Part shown: positions 1-7,917 of the stretch, piece by piece
Layout: each line of letters opens with the position of its first letter
How positions within the stretch are numbered: position 1 is the first letter of the stretch
Origin: Zhihengliuella halotolerans
GTDB lineage: Bacteria > Actinomycetota > Actinomycetes > Actinomycetales > Micrococcaceae
NCBI RefSeq assembly: GCF_004217565.1
Contig: NZ_SHLA01000001.1
Span: forward strand, 3,348,001 to 3,412,000
Length of the DNA stretch: 64,000 bases
Direction of reading: 5' to 3'
The notes under the pieces: generated by a model
What the model saw: only the letters and a program-made list of their open reading frames with translations
Told to the model about the DNA's origin: nothing
Database searches by the model: none
Position numbers and translations under genes: made by a program

Positions 1-1
1 G

Positions 2-880
2 GCCCCGGCTGTGCGCGCGCTCGCCGCCGAGCGGGCTGCTGCCGTGCGCGAGCGCCTGACCGCGGGGGAGCAGGTCGACCTGGCCGCCGAGCTCGCCGCG
101 CCCATCCCGCCGACGATCATGGCAGAACTGACCGGCACGGACTGCCCCGACCTGGATACCCTCAAGCGCTGGAGCCAGGACTCGTTGGAGCTCTTCTGGG
201 GCTGGCCCGGCGAGGCGCGGCAGGTCGAGCTCGCGCGCAGCGCCGCCGAGTTCTACGCGTGGCTGCGCTCCAGCGTGCGGGCCAGCCGCGGCGGCGACTC
301 GCTCTTCGGGGTGCTGCACGCGGGCGGCCTCGGCGAACGGGAGATCTGCTCGCTGGGCTACTTCCTCGTCATCGCCGGCCAGGAGACCACCGCGCTGCTC
401 ATCAACACGGTGCTGTACCGGAGCCTGCGCGACCGCGACGCGTGGGCCGCGTGCCGGGAGATGGACGCGGCGCGGGCGCAGGTGCGGGCCGTGATCGCCA
501 CCGAGTCCTCCGTGCACACGTGGCGCCGGCGGGCCGTGACCGACGCGGTCGTCGACGGCGTCGCGCTGCCGGCCGGGGCGGAGATCCTGCTCGAGCTCAG
601 CGGGCACCATGCGGTGCCGGACGGCTCCGGCTACGGGCTCGCGTTCGGGCACGGCGTGCACCGGTGCCTGGGCGCCCGGCTCGCCGAGCTCGAAGCCGGG
701 ATCGTCCTGCACGAGGCTGCGCGCGCCCTGCCCGACGCCATCGGGTCCGGCGGCACCCCGCCGTGGCTGCGGTTGCTCTCGTTTCAGGCGCCGCTCGCGG
801 TCGAGGCGCGGGCGCAGGGGCACGACGGCGGCCGCGAGCACGCGGGCGCCGGTGCCGGTACCGCGGGGGTGTGCGCATGA
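2..880 (+). CDS. Cytochrome P450, BioI-like and degenerate (5' partial)
   Basis: The reading frame is open to the left edge, so the N-terminal part is outside the window. The visible 292 residues keep the P450 I-helix (AGQETT) and the cysteine heme loop (LAFGHGVHRCLG), so the thiolate ligand is present. The usual K-helix ExxR is not recognisable: the aligned segment reads AVIATESSV just before the RRRAV strand. The stretch between that strand and the heme loop is about ten residues short. Its stop overlaps the bioD start (ATGA). By analogy with BioI of Bacillus, which cleaves acyl chains to pimelate, a role in biotin precursor supply is a reasonable inference but unproven; catalysis may be altered. 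Confidence 0.72.
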   Translation, partial: APAVRALAAERAAAVRERLTAGEQVDLAAELAAPIPPTIMAELTGTDCPDLDTLKRWSQDSLELFWGWPGEARQVELARSAAEFYAWLRSSVRASRGGDSLFGVLHAGGLGEREICSLGYFLVIAGQETTALLINTVLYRSLRDRDAWAACREMDAARAQVRAVIATESSVHTWRRRAVTDAVVDGVALPAGAEILLELSGHHAVPDGSGYGLAFGHGVHRCLGARLAELEAGIVLHEAARALPDAIGSGGTPPWLRLLSFQAPLAVEARAQGHDGGREHAGAGAGTAGVCA

Positions 881-1611
881 TTCTCGTGATCACCGGGACG
901 GACACCGGGGTCGGCAAGACGGTCGTGACCGCGGCGCTCGCCGCGGCCCACCTCGCGGCCGGCCGGACGGTCGCGGTCTACAAGCCCGTGCAGACCGGGG
1001 AACCGGCGGCGGGGGAGAGCCGCGGCGGCGACATCGGAGAGGTCGAGCGGCTCGCCGGGGCCGGCGTCGTGCTGGCGGAGGGGGCCCGCTTCGCCGAGCC
1101 CATGGCGCCGATGGCAGCGGCCGCCGCCGAGGGTCGCGCGCTGCCCGGGTTCGAGGAGCACGTGGCCGCGATCGGCCGCCTGCGCGCGCGGGTCGACGTC
1201 GTGCTCGTCGAGGGGGCCGGCGGGCTGCTCGTCCGGCTCACCGCGGCCGGACACACGATTGCGGACGTGTGCCGCGCCGCCGACGGGCGGCTGGTCGTGG
1301 TCGCCCGGGCCGGCCTAGGGACCCTCAACCACACGGAGCTCACGCTCGAGGCGGCCGCAGCGCGCGGGGTGCCGGCCGCCGGCGTCGTGCTGGGCGCGTG
1401 GCCGGCGGACGCCGGGCCCATCGAGGAGTCGAACGCGGACACGCTGCGCCGAGTGTGCGCAGCCGCGGGGGTCGGCTGGTGGGGCGCGTTGCCCGAGGGG
1501 TCGGGTGCCTGGGACGCCGACCGATTCGGCGCCGCGGCGGTTGGCTGGTTCGGGGGAGTACGTGGGAGAGACCCGGTGCCGGCGGGGGCGGTAGCCCAGC
1601 CGAATGTGTGA
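877..1611 (+). CDS. bioD: Dethiobiotin synthetase
   Basis: The 244-residue protein forms dethiobiotin from 7,8-diaminopelargonate, CO2 and ATP, the penultimate step of biotin synthesis in the cytoplasm. It begins with the P-loop GTDTGVGKT (residues 7-15), followed by KPVQTG and the EGAGGLLVRL segment that are typical of BioD. The ATG at 877 overlaps the P450 stop by four bases, so translation is probably coupled; no separate promoter is needed. Length fits the family (about 220-240), with a slightly long C-terminus. The other bio genes are not in the window and may lie upstream of the left edge. Confidence 0.93.
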   Translation: MILVITGTDTGVGKTVVTAALAAAHLAAGRTVAVYKPVQTGEPAAGESRGGDIGEVERLAGAGVVLAEGARFAEPMAPMAAAAAEGRALPGFEEHVAAIGRLRARVDVVLVEGAGGLLVRLTAAGHTIADVCRAADGRLVVVARAGLGTLNHTELTLEAAAARGVPAAGVVLGAWPADAGPIEESNADTLRRVCAAAGVGWWGALPEGSGAWDADRFGAAAVGWFGGVRGRDPVPAGAVAQPNV

Positions 1612-1676
1612 ACCCCGGAGTCCTCGAACCAACGGAAGAACTCGCATCACCCGCGCCGCTCCGGTAAACTCGGCTC

Positions 1677-1697
1677 GTAAGAGCCCCTGACTCTTAC
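1677..1697 (+). promoter_or_regulatory. Inverted repeat in the purA leader
   Basis: A perfect 7-bp inverted repeat (gtaagag, 7-base spacer, ctcttac) lies about 160 bases before purA, just downstream of a possible -10 box taaact at 1665-1670. It could be an operator or a short leader hairpin. No matching purine riboswitch was recognised in the 243-base gap. Confidence 0.35.
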
Positions 1698-1854
1698 GTT
1701 CCAGTGCGCCCGATTCGCGTCGATGGCCACGAGCAAGAGGCCCAGGGGCTTACGTGTGTCCGGTTCGACCGGAACCCGGTTCCGCGCCGCGCCGCACCAG
1801 AGTGGCCGGCGCAACCAAGGACCGGACGCTGACCCGATGCAAGGGGAGGATCCC

Positions 1855-3144
1855 ATGCCAGCAATCGTGATCGTAGGCGCCCAGTGGGGCGATGAAGGCA
1901 AGGGCAAGGCCACCGATCTCCTCGGTGGACGAGTCGACTACGTCGTCAAGCCCAACGGCGGCAACAACGCCGGCCACACCGTCGTCGTGAACGGCGAGAA
2001 GTACGAGCTCAAGCTCCTTCCCGCCGGCATTCTGTCCCCGAACGCCACCCCGATCATCGGCAACGGCTGTGTGGTGAACCTGGAGGCCCTGTTCGAGGAG
2101 ATCGACGGGCTCGAGGCCCGCGGCGCGGACACGTCCAAGCTGCGCGTCTCCGCCAACGCACACCTCGTGGCCCCGTACCACCAGACCATGGACAAGGTCA
2201 CCGAGCGGTTCCTCGGCAAGCGCGCGATCGGCACCACCGGGCGCGGCATCGGCCCGGCCTACATGGACAAGATCGGCCGCCTCGGCATCCGCGTGCAGGA
2301 CGTCTTCGACGAGTCCATCCTGCGGCAGAAGGTCGAGGGCGCGCTGCGCCAGAAGAACGAGCTGCTGCTGAAGGTCTACAACCGCCGCAGCGTCGAGGTT
2401 GAGGAGATCGTCGAGTACTTCCTCTCCTACGCGGAGCGGCTGCGCCCGCTCGTCATCGACTCGACCTTCGTTCTCAACGAGGCCCTCGACGCCGGCAAGG
2501 TGGTCCTCATGGAGGGCGGCCAGGCGACGTTCCTGGACGTCGACCACGGCACCTACCCGTTCGTGACCAGCTCGAACCCGACCGCGGGCGGCGCGTCCGT
2601 GGGTTCGGGCATCGGCCCCACGCGCATCAACCGCTCCGTCGGCATCATCAAGGCCTACACGACGCGCGTCGGCGCGGGCCCGTTCCCGACCGAGCTGTTC
2701 GACGACTGGGGCATCTACCTGCAGAAGACCGGCGGCGAGTTTGGCGTGAACACCGGCCGCCCGCGCCGCTGCGGTTGGTACGACGCGGTCCTGGCCCGCC
2801 ACGCTTCGCGCGTGAACGGCTTCACCGACTACTTCCTGACGAAGCTGGACGTGCTCACCGGCATCGAGCAGATCCCGGTGTGCGTGGCCTACGACGTGGA
2901 CGGCGTCCGCCACGACGAGATGCCCATGACGCAGACCGACTTCCACCACGCCAAGCCGATCTTCGAGTACTTCGACGGGTGGACCGAGGACATCACCGGC
3001 GCCCGCACGCTCGAGGATCTGCCGGAGAACGCCCGGAAGTACGTGCTCGCACTCGAGGAGCGCTCCGGGGCGCGGTTCTCCGCGATCGGCGTCGGCCCGG
3101 ACCGCGAGCAGACGATCGTTCGCTACGACCTGGTCGAAGCCTAG
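1855..3144 (+). CDS. purA: Adenylosuccinate synthetase
   Basis: PurA joins IMP and aspartate using GTP, the first committed step from IMP to AMP. The 429-residue product is exactly family length. It opens with the GTP-binding loop [11 protein letters not shown] (residues 8-18) and contains NGGNNAGHT and the [11 protein letters not shown] block, all diagnostic. The ATG at 1855 was chosen because the conserved N-terminus starts there and a strong ribosome site (ggggagga, 1843-1850) precedes it; in-frame upstream codons code for unrelated sequence. A factor-independent terminator follows the stop, so purA is probably monocistronic. Confidence 0.98.
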   Translation: MPAIVIVGAQWGDEGKGKATDLLGGRVDYVVKPNGGNNAGHTVVVNGEKYELKLLPAGILSPNATPIIGNGCVVNLEALFEEIDGLEARGADTSKLRVSANAHLVAPYHQTMDKVTERFLGKRAIGTTGRGIGPAYMDKIGRLGIRVQDVFDESILRQKVEGALRQKNELLLKVYNRRSVEVEEIVEYFLSYAERLRPLVIDSTFVLNEALDAGKVVLMEGGQATFLDVDHGTYPFVTSSNPTAGGASVGSGIGPTRINRSVGIIKAYTTRVGAGPFPTELFDDWGIYLQKTGGEFGVNTGRPRRCGWYDAVLARHASRVNGFTDYFLTKLDVLTGIEQIPVCVAYDVDGVRHDEMPMTQTDFHHAKPIFEYFDGWTEDITGARTLEDLPENARKYVLALEERSGARFSAIGVGPDREQTIVRYDLVEA

Positions 3145-3158
3145 GAATCTCCTTTGAG

Positions 3159-3192
3159 AGGCCGTGTCCCCTTTGTGGGGCACGGCCTTTTC
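3159..3192 (+). terminator. Rho-independent terminator of purA
   Basis: Stem arms aggccgtg and cacggcct enclose a second cccc/gggg stem with one bulged base and a five-base loop. The stem runs into tttt. It lies 15 bases after the purA stop. Confidence 0.9.
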
Positions 3193-3243
3193 CGTACGCT
3201 CGCGAGGGTAGTCTTGTCAAGGACTCGGATTAAGGATGCAGCT

Positions 3244-4233
3244 ATGGGGGAGATCCAGCTTCGTCGACTCGTGACGGCTGACGATGTCGTGCTGCGCGCG
3301 GCGACGCACGCCAACATGAACTGGCGCGGCCGAGAGCGGTTCTCCTACCGGCAGATCGACACCCAATCCCATTTCCGGCAGTACTGCCGCCTCGACCCCG
3401 AGCGCGGGGACTTCGGCTTCGTCGCCGAGATTGACGGCCAGCCCGTCGGTGTCGTCTGGTGCCTCTTCCTCGACGCCGACCACCCCGGGTACGGGTACAT
3501 CGGCGACGGCGTCCCCGAGCTGAGCCTCTCTGTCTGGTCCGGCTACCGCGGTGCGGGCCTCGGGCAGCAGCTGCTCAGCCGCGCGCTCGACGCCGCCCGG
3601 AAACAGCGCATCGCCCGCATCAGCTTGAGCGTCGAGGCCGCCAACGTGTCCGCCGTGCGCCTCTACCGGCGAGTCGGCTTCCGCCCGTCCCCCGAGGCGA
3701 TCGACGAGGGAACGTACGTCATCGAGCTCTCCTCCGTCGCGGTCCGCCCCGAGCGGCCGAGCGAGAAGGACCGCGTCCGCGAAGTCGTGTCCGCCGCGTT
3801 CGCGACGGAGGCGGAGGCCGACCTGGTCGACGCCCTCCGGCGCGAGCCCGAGTGGATGCCCGGGCTCGCGTGGGTCGGCGAGGACCCCGAACGCGGAATC
3901 GTCGCTCACGCGCTGCTGACGCGCTGCCGCATCGGCGAGGCCGACGCCCTTGCACTGGCCCCGTGCGCCGTGGATCCCGCCGAGCAGCGCCGCGGGGTCG
4001 GCACCGCCGTGATCAGCGGCGCGCTTGAGGCGGCGCGCGAGCGGGGGGAACGCTACGTCGTAGTCCTGGGCCACTCGGCGTACTACCCGCGGTTCGGATT
4101 CCGCGCGGCGTCCGCCTTCGGGGTGGACATCCCGGGCGGAGCGCCCGACGGTGCCCTCATGGTGCTGGACCTGGGCGGCGCGTGGGACGTTCCGGCGGGG
4201 ACCGTCGAGTACGCCGCGCCGTTCGGCCTCTGA
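3244..4233 (+). CDS. Tandem GNAT-domain N-acetyltransferase
   Basis: The 329-residue protein contains two acetyl-CoA-dependent GNAT domains in one chain. The first (about residues 1-165) has the acetyl-CoA loop YRGAGLGQQLL and the LYRRVGF tail seen in RimI-like enzymes. The second (about 165-329) has EQRRGVGTAVI and the GHSAYYPRFGF motif of YhbS-type enzymes. The ATG at 3244 follows an aagga ribosome site. It stands alone between the purA terminator and glsA. The acceptor substrate cannot be predicted. Confidence 0.85.
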   Translation: MGEIQLRRLVTADDVVLRAATHANMNWRGRERFSYRQIDTQSHFRQYCRLDPERGDFGFVAEIDGQPVGVVWCLFLDADHPGYGYIGDGVPELSLSVWSGYRGAGLGQQLLSRALDAARKQRIARISLSVEAANVSAVRLYRRVGFRPSPEAIDEGTYVIELSSVAVRPERPSEKDRVREVVSAAFATEAEADLVDALRREPEWMPGLAWVGEDPERGIVAHALLTRCRIGEADALALAPCAVDPAEQRRGVGTAVISGALEAARERGERYVVVLGHSAYYPRFGFRAASAFGVDIPGGAPDGALMVLDLGGAWDVPAGTVEYAAPFGL

Positions 4234-4258
4234 ACTCCGCGCCGGCGGTGGCTAGGAT
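4230..4258 (+). promoter_or_regulatory. Predicted leaderless promoter of glsA
   Basis: A taggat -10 box (4253-4258) ends six bases before the glsA ATG, with a weak -35 (ctgaac, 4230-4235) 17 bases upstream. Transcription would start at or next to the start codon. No ribosome site precedes the ATG. Confidence 0.55.
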
Positions 4259-4264
4259 CGGGTC

Positions 4265-5539
4265 ATGAGATCACCGATCCCCGATTACCTGACAGAGGTC
4301 CTCGACTCGACCCGGGAGGACGCGAGCGGGAACGTTGCCGACTACATCCCGGAACTGGCGCGCGCGAACCCGGACGTCGCGGCGATCGCCCTCGCCACGG
4401 TCGAGGGCTCGGTCTACTGCGTCGGCGACGCGGAGCAAGAGTTCTCGATCCAGTCGATGTCGAAGCCGTTCACGTACGCGCTGGCCCTGGCAGATCGCGG
4501 GATCGAGGCCGTCGGGGAGCGCATCGGCGTCGAGCCCTCGGGCGAAGCCTTCAATGAGATCTCCCTCGAAGCCGGCACCGGCCGCCCGCTGAATCCGATG
4601 ATCAACGCCGGGGCCATCGCTGCGCACTCCCTCGTCCGCGCCGATTCGGCGGCCGAACGCGATCGCCGCGTGCTCGAGCACTACTCGGCATTCGCCGGCC
4701 GGGAGCTGGGCATCGCGGAGGAAGTCTTCGAGTCGGAGCAGTCCACGGGGCACCGCAATCTCGGGCTCGGCCACCTCATGAAGTCCTTCGGGATCATCGA
4801 CGACGACCCGGTCGACGTCGTCAACGGGTACATCCGCCAGTGCTCGGTGGCCGTCACGGTCCGAGACCTGGCGCTCATGGCGGCCACGCTCGCGAACTCG
4901 GGAGTCCAGCCGGTCACCGGGCAGCGGGTCGTCGACGCGTACGCGACCCGGCACGTGCTCAGCGTGATGACGAGCTGCGGGATGTACGACGCGGCGGGCG
5001 ACTGGCTGACGACCGTGGGGATTCCAGCCAAGAGCGGCGTTGCCGGCGGCATCATCGGCGTCCTACCCGGGCAGGTCGGCGTCGCCGTCTTCTCCCCGCG
5101 GCTCGACGCGCACGGCAACAGCGCTCGCGGCATCCGCATGATGGAGCGGATCTCCCGGGACCTGGGCATGCACCTCATGGAGGCGACGCGCCCGTCCCGC
5201 TCGGCGATCCGGGACCACCGGGTCGAGACCGTGCGGGGCGAAGACGTCACGGTCTACGAGCTCCAAGGCGATCTGGTCTTCGTCAGCACCGAGTCGCTCA
5301 TCCGGCACGCGGTCGAGAATCCGCCGACGACGTCGGTCGTCGCCTTCGACATGCACCGCGTCGACGAGATCTCCGACGTTGCCAAGAAGATGTCGGCCGA
5401 GGCCGCACGGAGAATGAAGCTCGACGGGCACCGGGTCGTGCTGATCGACCCGAACGAGGTGCTTCCGTCCTTCGAGCTCGGGGATGGGACGACCCCGGAG
5501 TACTTCGCAAGCGTCGCCGATATCGACGTCGGCCGCTGA
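4265..5539 (+). CDS. glsA: Glutaminase A with C-terminal STAS domain
   Basis: The enzyme hydrolyses L-glutamine to glutamate and ammonia in the cytoplasm. Residues 1 to about 310 are the serine-dependent glutaminase domain: the SxxK catalytic pair is S64/K67 inside FSIQSMSKPF, and ASGNVADYIPELA and NPMINAGAI are family signatures. Residues from about 320 to 424 form a STAS-like domain (VYELQGDLVFVSTESL, then a long helix), a combination seen in actinobacterial glutaminases and probably regulatory. The gene starts directly after a -10 box, suggesting a leaderless transcript, and looks monocistronic. Confidence 0.93.
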   Translation: MRSPIPDYLTEVLDSTREDASGNVADYIPELARANPDVAAIALATVEGSVYCVGDAEQEFSIQSMSKPFTYALALADRGIEAVGERIGVEPSGEAFNEISLEAGTGRPLNPMINAGAIAAHSLVRADSAAERDRRVLEHYSAFAGRELGIAEEVFESEQSTGHRNLGLGHLMKSFGIIDDDPVDVVNGYIRQCSVAVTVRDLALMAATLANSGVQPVTGQRVVDAYATRHVLSVMTSCGMYDAAGDWLTTVGIPAKSGVAGGIIGVLPGQVGVAVFSPRLDAHGNSARGIRMMERISRDLGMHLMEATRPSRSAIRDHRVETVRGEDVTVYELQGDLVFVSTESLIRHAVENPPTTSVVAFDMHRVDEISDVAKKMSAEAARRMKLDGHRVVLIDPNEVLPSFELGDGTTPEYFASVADIDVGR

Positions 5540-5693
5540 GGCAGTGCGGGCGCGCACGGCACCGGTAGCCGAATCGTGACCGGGCCGTCACGCCGTCGTC
5601 ACGGGGGCGGTGAATCGGTAGGGTTGTTCACACTCACGCTGGGTGTGAGGCGAGAACCGGCCTTGGGCCGTCGGCGCAGACGAGGAGGCGACG

Positions 5694-6473
5694 ATGAAGA
5701 TTAGCGTGGCACAGCTGAACCCGTCGGGGGACCTGGAGGACAATCTCGAGGTCGTCCGGAGGCTCACGCGCCGGGCGCGCGACGAGGGCGCCGACCTGGT
5801 CCTCTTCCCGGAGGAGACGATGTTCACCATCCGTCACGTGGAGGGCGACCTGCGCGAGGCGGTGGACCGGGACTGGTCGACGTTCGTCCAGCAGCTCAGC
5901 CTGCTGGCGGCCGAGGAGTCGATCGCGATCGTCGCCGGAGGCTACGAGTCCAGCGGGGAGGCCCGACCCTACAATACGGTGGTGGCCATCGACGGCGGAG
6001 GGCGGATTGTCAGTACCTACCGCAAGGTCCACCTCTTCGACGCGTTCTCCTACAAGGAGTCCGAGCGGATCAAGCCCGGCGACCCCGATGACGTCGGTGT
6101 GATCGAGATCGACGGCCTGCGCTTCGGTGTGATGACCTGCTATGACATCCGCTTCCCGGAGATCGCGCGCCGGCTCACCACAGCGGGGGCCGACGTCCTT
6201 CTGGTCGCTGCCGCCTGGTTCAAGGGCGACCACAAGGTCGAACATTGGGAGACGATCCTGCGCACCCGCGCGATCGAAAACACTGTGTGGGTCGCTGCGG
6301 CCGGGACGTCGTCGACGAACACGGTCGGACACTCTGCTGTGCTCGATCCGATGGGCATCCCGGTCGATTTCCTCGACGACGAGGCCGAGGGACTCGTCAC
6401 GGTCGACGTCACGCGCAAGCGCATCGAGGAGGTCCGGGAATTCCTCCCGGTATTGGCCAACCGGCGCCTCTAG
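5694..6473 (+). CDS. Carbon-nitrogen hydrolase (nitrilase superfamily)
   Basis: This 259-residue cytoplasmic hydrolase has the full nitrilase-superfamily triad: E40 (FPEETMF), K111 (YRKVHLF) and C149 (MTCYDIRFPE). Members cleave amide or nitrile C-N bonds, often deaminated glutathione, omega-amides or carbamoyl compounds. The overall look is of the omega-amidase/NIT-like branch rather than true nitrilases. A clear aggagg ribosome site (5682-5687) supports the ATG at 5694. It lies after glsA on the same strand, but a 154-base gap argues for its own promoter. Substrate is not determined. Confidence 0.88.
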   Translation: MKISVAQLNPSGDLEDNLEVVRRLTRRARDEGADLVLFPEETMFTIRHVEGDLREAVDRDWSTFVQQLSLLAAEESIAIVAGGYESSGEARPYNTVVAIDGGGRIVSTYRKVHLFDAFSYKESERIKPGDPDDVGVIEIDGLRFGVMTCYDIRFPEIARRLTTAGADVLLVAAAWFKGDHKVEHWETILRTRAIENTVWVAAAGTSSTNTVGHSAVLDPMGIPVDFLDDEAEGLVTVDVTRKRIEEVREFLPVLANRRL

Positions 6474-6517
6474 AAGGCCCGGGGTCCCCCGGAAACACGC
6501 GGATGTCGGGGCTCTTC

Positions 6518-6540
6518 AAAAAAAGTTCAGAAAAAAGTTC
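6518..6540 (+). repeat. A-tract/gttc direct repeat upstream of sigma gene
   Basis: Two copies of a run of A followed by gttc occur 12 bases apart (6518-6528 and 6531-6540), strikingly AT-rich for this genome. A cgtaac box follows at 6548-6553. This may be part of an alternative-sigma promoter or an operator for the downstream sigma operon. Confidence 0.45.
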
Positions 6541-6583
6541 CCCGCCGCGTAACCTCCGAGGGGGTCGGGGCGATGACGTATAT

Positions 6584-6634
6584 GGAGCCGGGCTGAGAGT
6601 TTCCCCCCAACGATTTTCAGCCCGGCTCCTTTAT
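6584..6634 (+). terminator. Hairpin before sigma gene (terminator or attenuator)
   Basis: A perfect 13-bp inverted repeat (ggagccgggctga and its complement) flanks a 20-base loop and runs into tttat. It lies 110 bases after the nitrilase stop and 64 bases before the sigma start. It can end transcription from the hydrolase gene or attenuate a transcript starting near 6550. Confidence 0.75.
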
Positions 6635-6697
6635 AACTTATTGATAACTTCGCACTACACTGGTTCTCGACCGTCGTCGACGAACCTGAGGAGTGCA

Positions 6698-7249
6698 GTG
6701 GCCGCCATCTTGACGGATGACGTGCTCGAGCAGGCTCGGCACGGCGACACCGGCGCATTGACCGCCATTTACCAGAACCTGGCCGCGCCGGTGCATGGCT
6801 ATCTGGCGGCGAAGGGACTTGAGGACCCGGAAGCTGCGGCTCAGGAGGTGTTCCTCACCGTGTTCGCCCGCCTCGCCGATGTGACCGGCGGAGCTGCAGG
6901 TCTCCGAAAGTTCACCTTCTCCATCGCGCACGCCCGCATGGTCGACGCCACGCGGGCACGTGCCCGCGCCCCCCTCGCCGTCGAATACGACGCCGCCACC
7001 GACCCCCGCGTGGAGTCCTCCCCCCAAGACGAGCTGCTCGGGCGGCTCGAATCCGGAAACCTCGCGCAGGCCCTAGAGTCCCTCGTACCCGATCAGCGCG
7101 AGTGCGTCATGCTGCGCATCGTCGCCGGGATGAGCATCGAAGAGACGGCCGAAATCATGGGCAAGTCCGCCGGGTCCATCAAGCAGTTGCAGCGCCGGGG
7201 GCTGCTCACCATGAAGAAGAGCCTCGAGGAGGTGAACGGCGATGACTGA
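6698..7249 (+). CDS. RNA polymerase sigma-70 family (ECF-type) factor
   Basis: The 183-residue protein has a region-2-like N-terminal half (about residues 10-90, with the AAQEVFLTVFARL helix) and a clear region 4 at about 125-178 (LVPDQRECVMLRIVAGMSIEETAEIMGKS, split by the turn, then the recognition helix SIKQLQRRGL), the layout of small alternative sigma factors. A GTG start at 6698 is preferred because ctgaggag sits five bases upstream; earlier in-frame codons run through the hairpin. The stop overlaps the next gene by eight bases, so the two are probably co-translated. Region 2 is divergent, so promoter specificity is unknown. Confidence 0.82.
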   Translation: MAAILTDDVLEQARHGDTGALTAIYQNLAAPVHGYLAAKGLEDPEAAAQEVFLTVFARLADVTGGAAGLRKFTFSIAHARMVDATRARARAPLAVEYDAATDPRVESSPQDELLGRLESGNLAQALESLVPDQRECVMLRIVAGMSIEETAEIMGKSAGSIKQLQRRGLLTMKKSLEEVNGDD

Positions 7250-7910
7250 TCCGCATCGGGAATCCTTCGACGTCGACGCCCTGCTCGAGGAGGCGGGAAT
7301 CGCCGACGCCGCGGCGCTGCGCGACGCCGTCGAATCCCTGCACGCCGCCGGGTCGATGCCGGCCCCGGTCCCCACCGGGCCGCTGGCCGATCTGCTCGAG
7401 GGGCGGCTCACTGCCGCCGAAGCCGCGGCGGCCGCCGGCATCTCGGCGGGATCCGACGACAACGTCATCGGTTTCGACCCGGCGAAGCCGCGCAAGCGAC
7501 GCGGGGGCGCCGTCACGGGCGGCCTGACCGTCGTCGCGCTCGCTGCGGCAGCCGGTTTGGCCGGCGTGGCCGCTGCCGATGTGCCGCCGCGGGCGGCGTC
7601 TCCGGTCGTCAACGTGACGGTCCCGACGGGTGAGCTGACGAACAAGCCGGAGCGGCCGACCCTCGAGGCCTCGAATCCGCCCGAGCCGACGCCGGAACGG
7701 GTGGTCCACCGCGATCCGATCCCGACCCCGACGACACCTCCCGCTCCTGCGCCCGTTCCGGCGCCGAAGCCGACTCCCACACCGGCGCCCGCTGCGGAAC
7801 GTGCGCCGGGGAAGAAGCCGGGCGGGGCGGCGAAGGTCCTCAACCCGGGGAAGCTGGCCTCCACGCTGCCCAAATCCGTCCCTGTGAAGCCGAAGACCAA
7901 GCGGCCGTAG
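7242..7910 (+). CDS. Single-pass membrane protein, possible sigma-factor partner
   Basis: No family is recognised. The 222 residues comprise an acidic cytoplasmic N-terminus (1-82), a KPRKRR stop before one membrane segment (about 88-110), and a proline/alanine-rich external tail (about 135-222) rich in PTP and PAP, ending strongly basic. This topology, together with the eight-base overlap with the sigma gene, resembles a transmembrane anti-sigma factor, but the zinc HxxxCxxC signature of ZAS anti-sigmas is absent. The role as regulator is inference from position only. Confidence 0.7.
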   Translation: MTDPHRESFDVDALLEEAGIADAAALRDAVESLHAAGSMPAPVPTGPLADLLEGRLTAAEAAAAAGISAGSDDNVIGFDPAKPRKRRGGAVTGGLTVVALAAAAGLAGVAAADVPPRAASPVVNVTVPTGELTNKPERPTLEASNPPEPTPERVVHRDPIPTPTTPPAPAPVPAPKPTPTPAPAAERAPGKKPGGAAKVLNPGKLASTLPKSVPVKPKTKRP

Positions 7911-7917
7911 GCGCGGT

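Noticed and set aside
1750-3183. Long open frame antisense to purA (477 codons)
   Set aside because: High GC makes antisense frames open; the + strand carries a full PurA. Product is Val/Asp-rich low-complexity with no motif.
5620-5660. cacac/gtgtg repeat upstream of the nitrilase-family gene
   Set aside because: Arms are only five bases and imperfectly placed; not different from chance.
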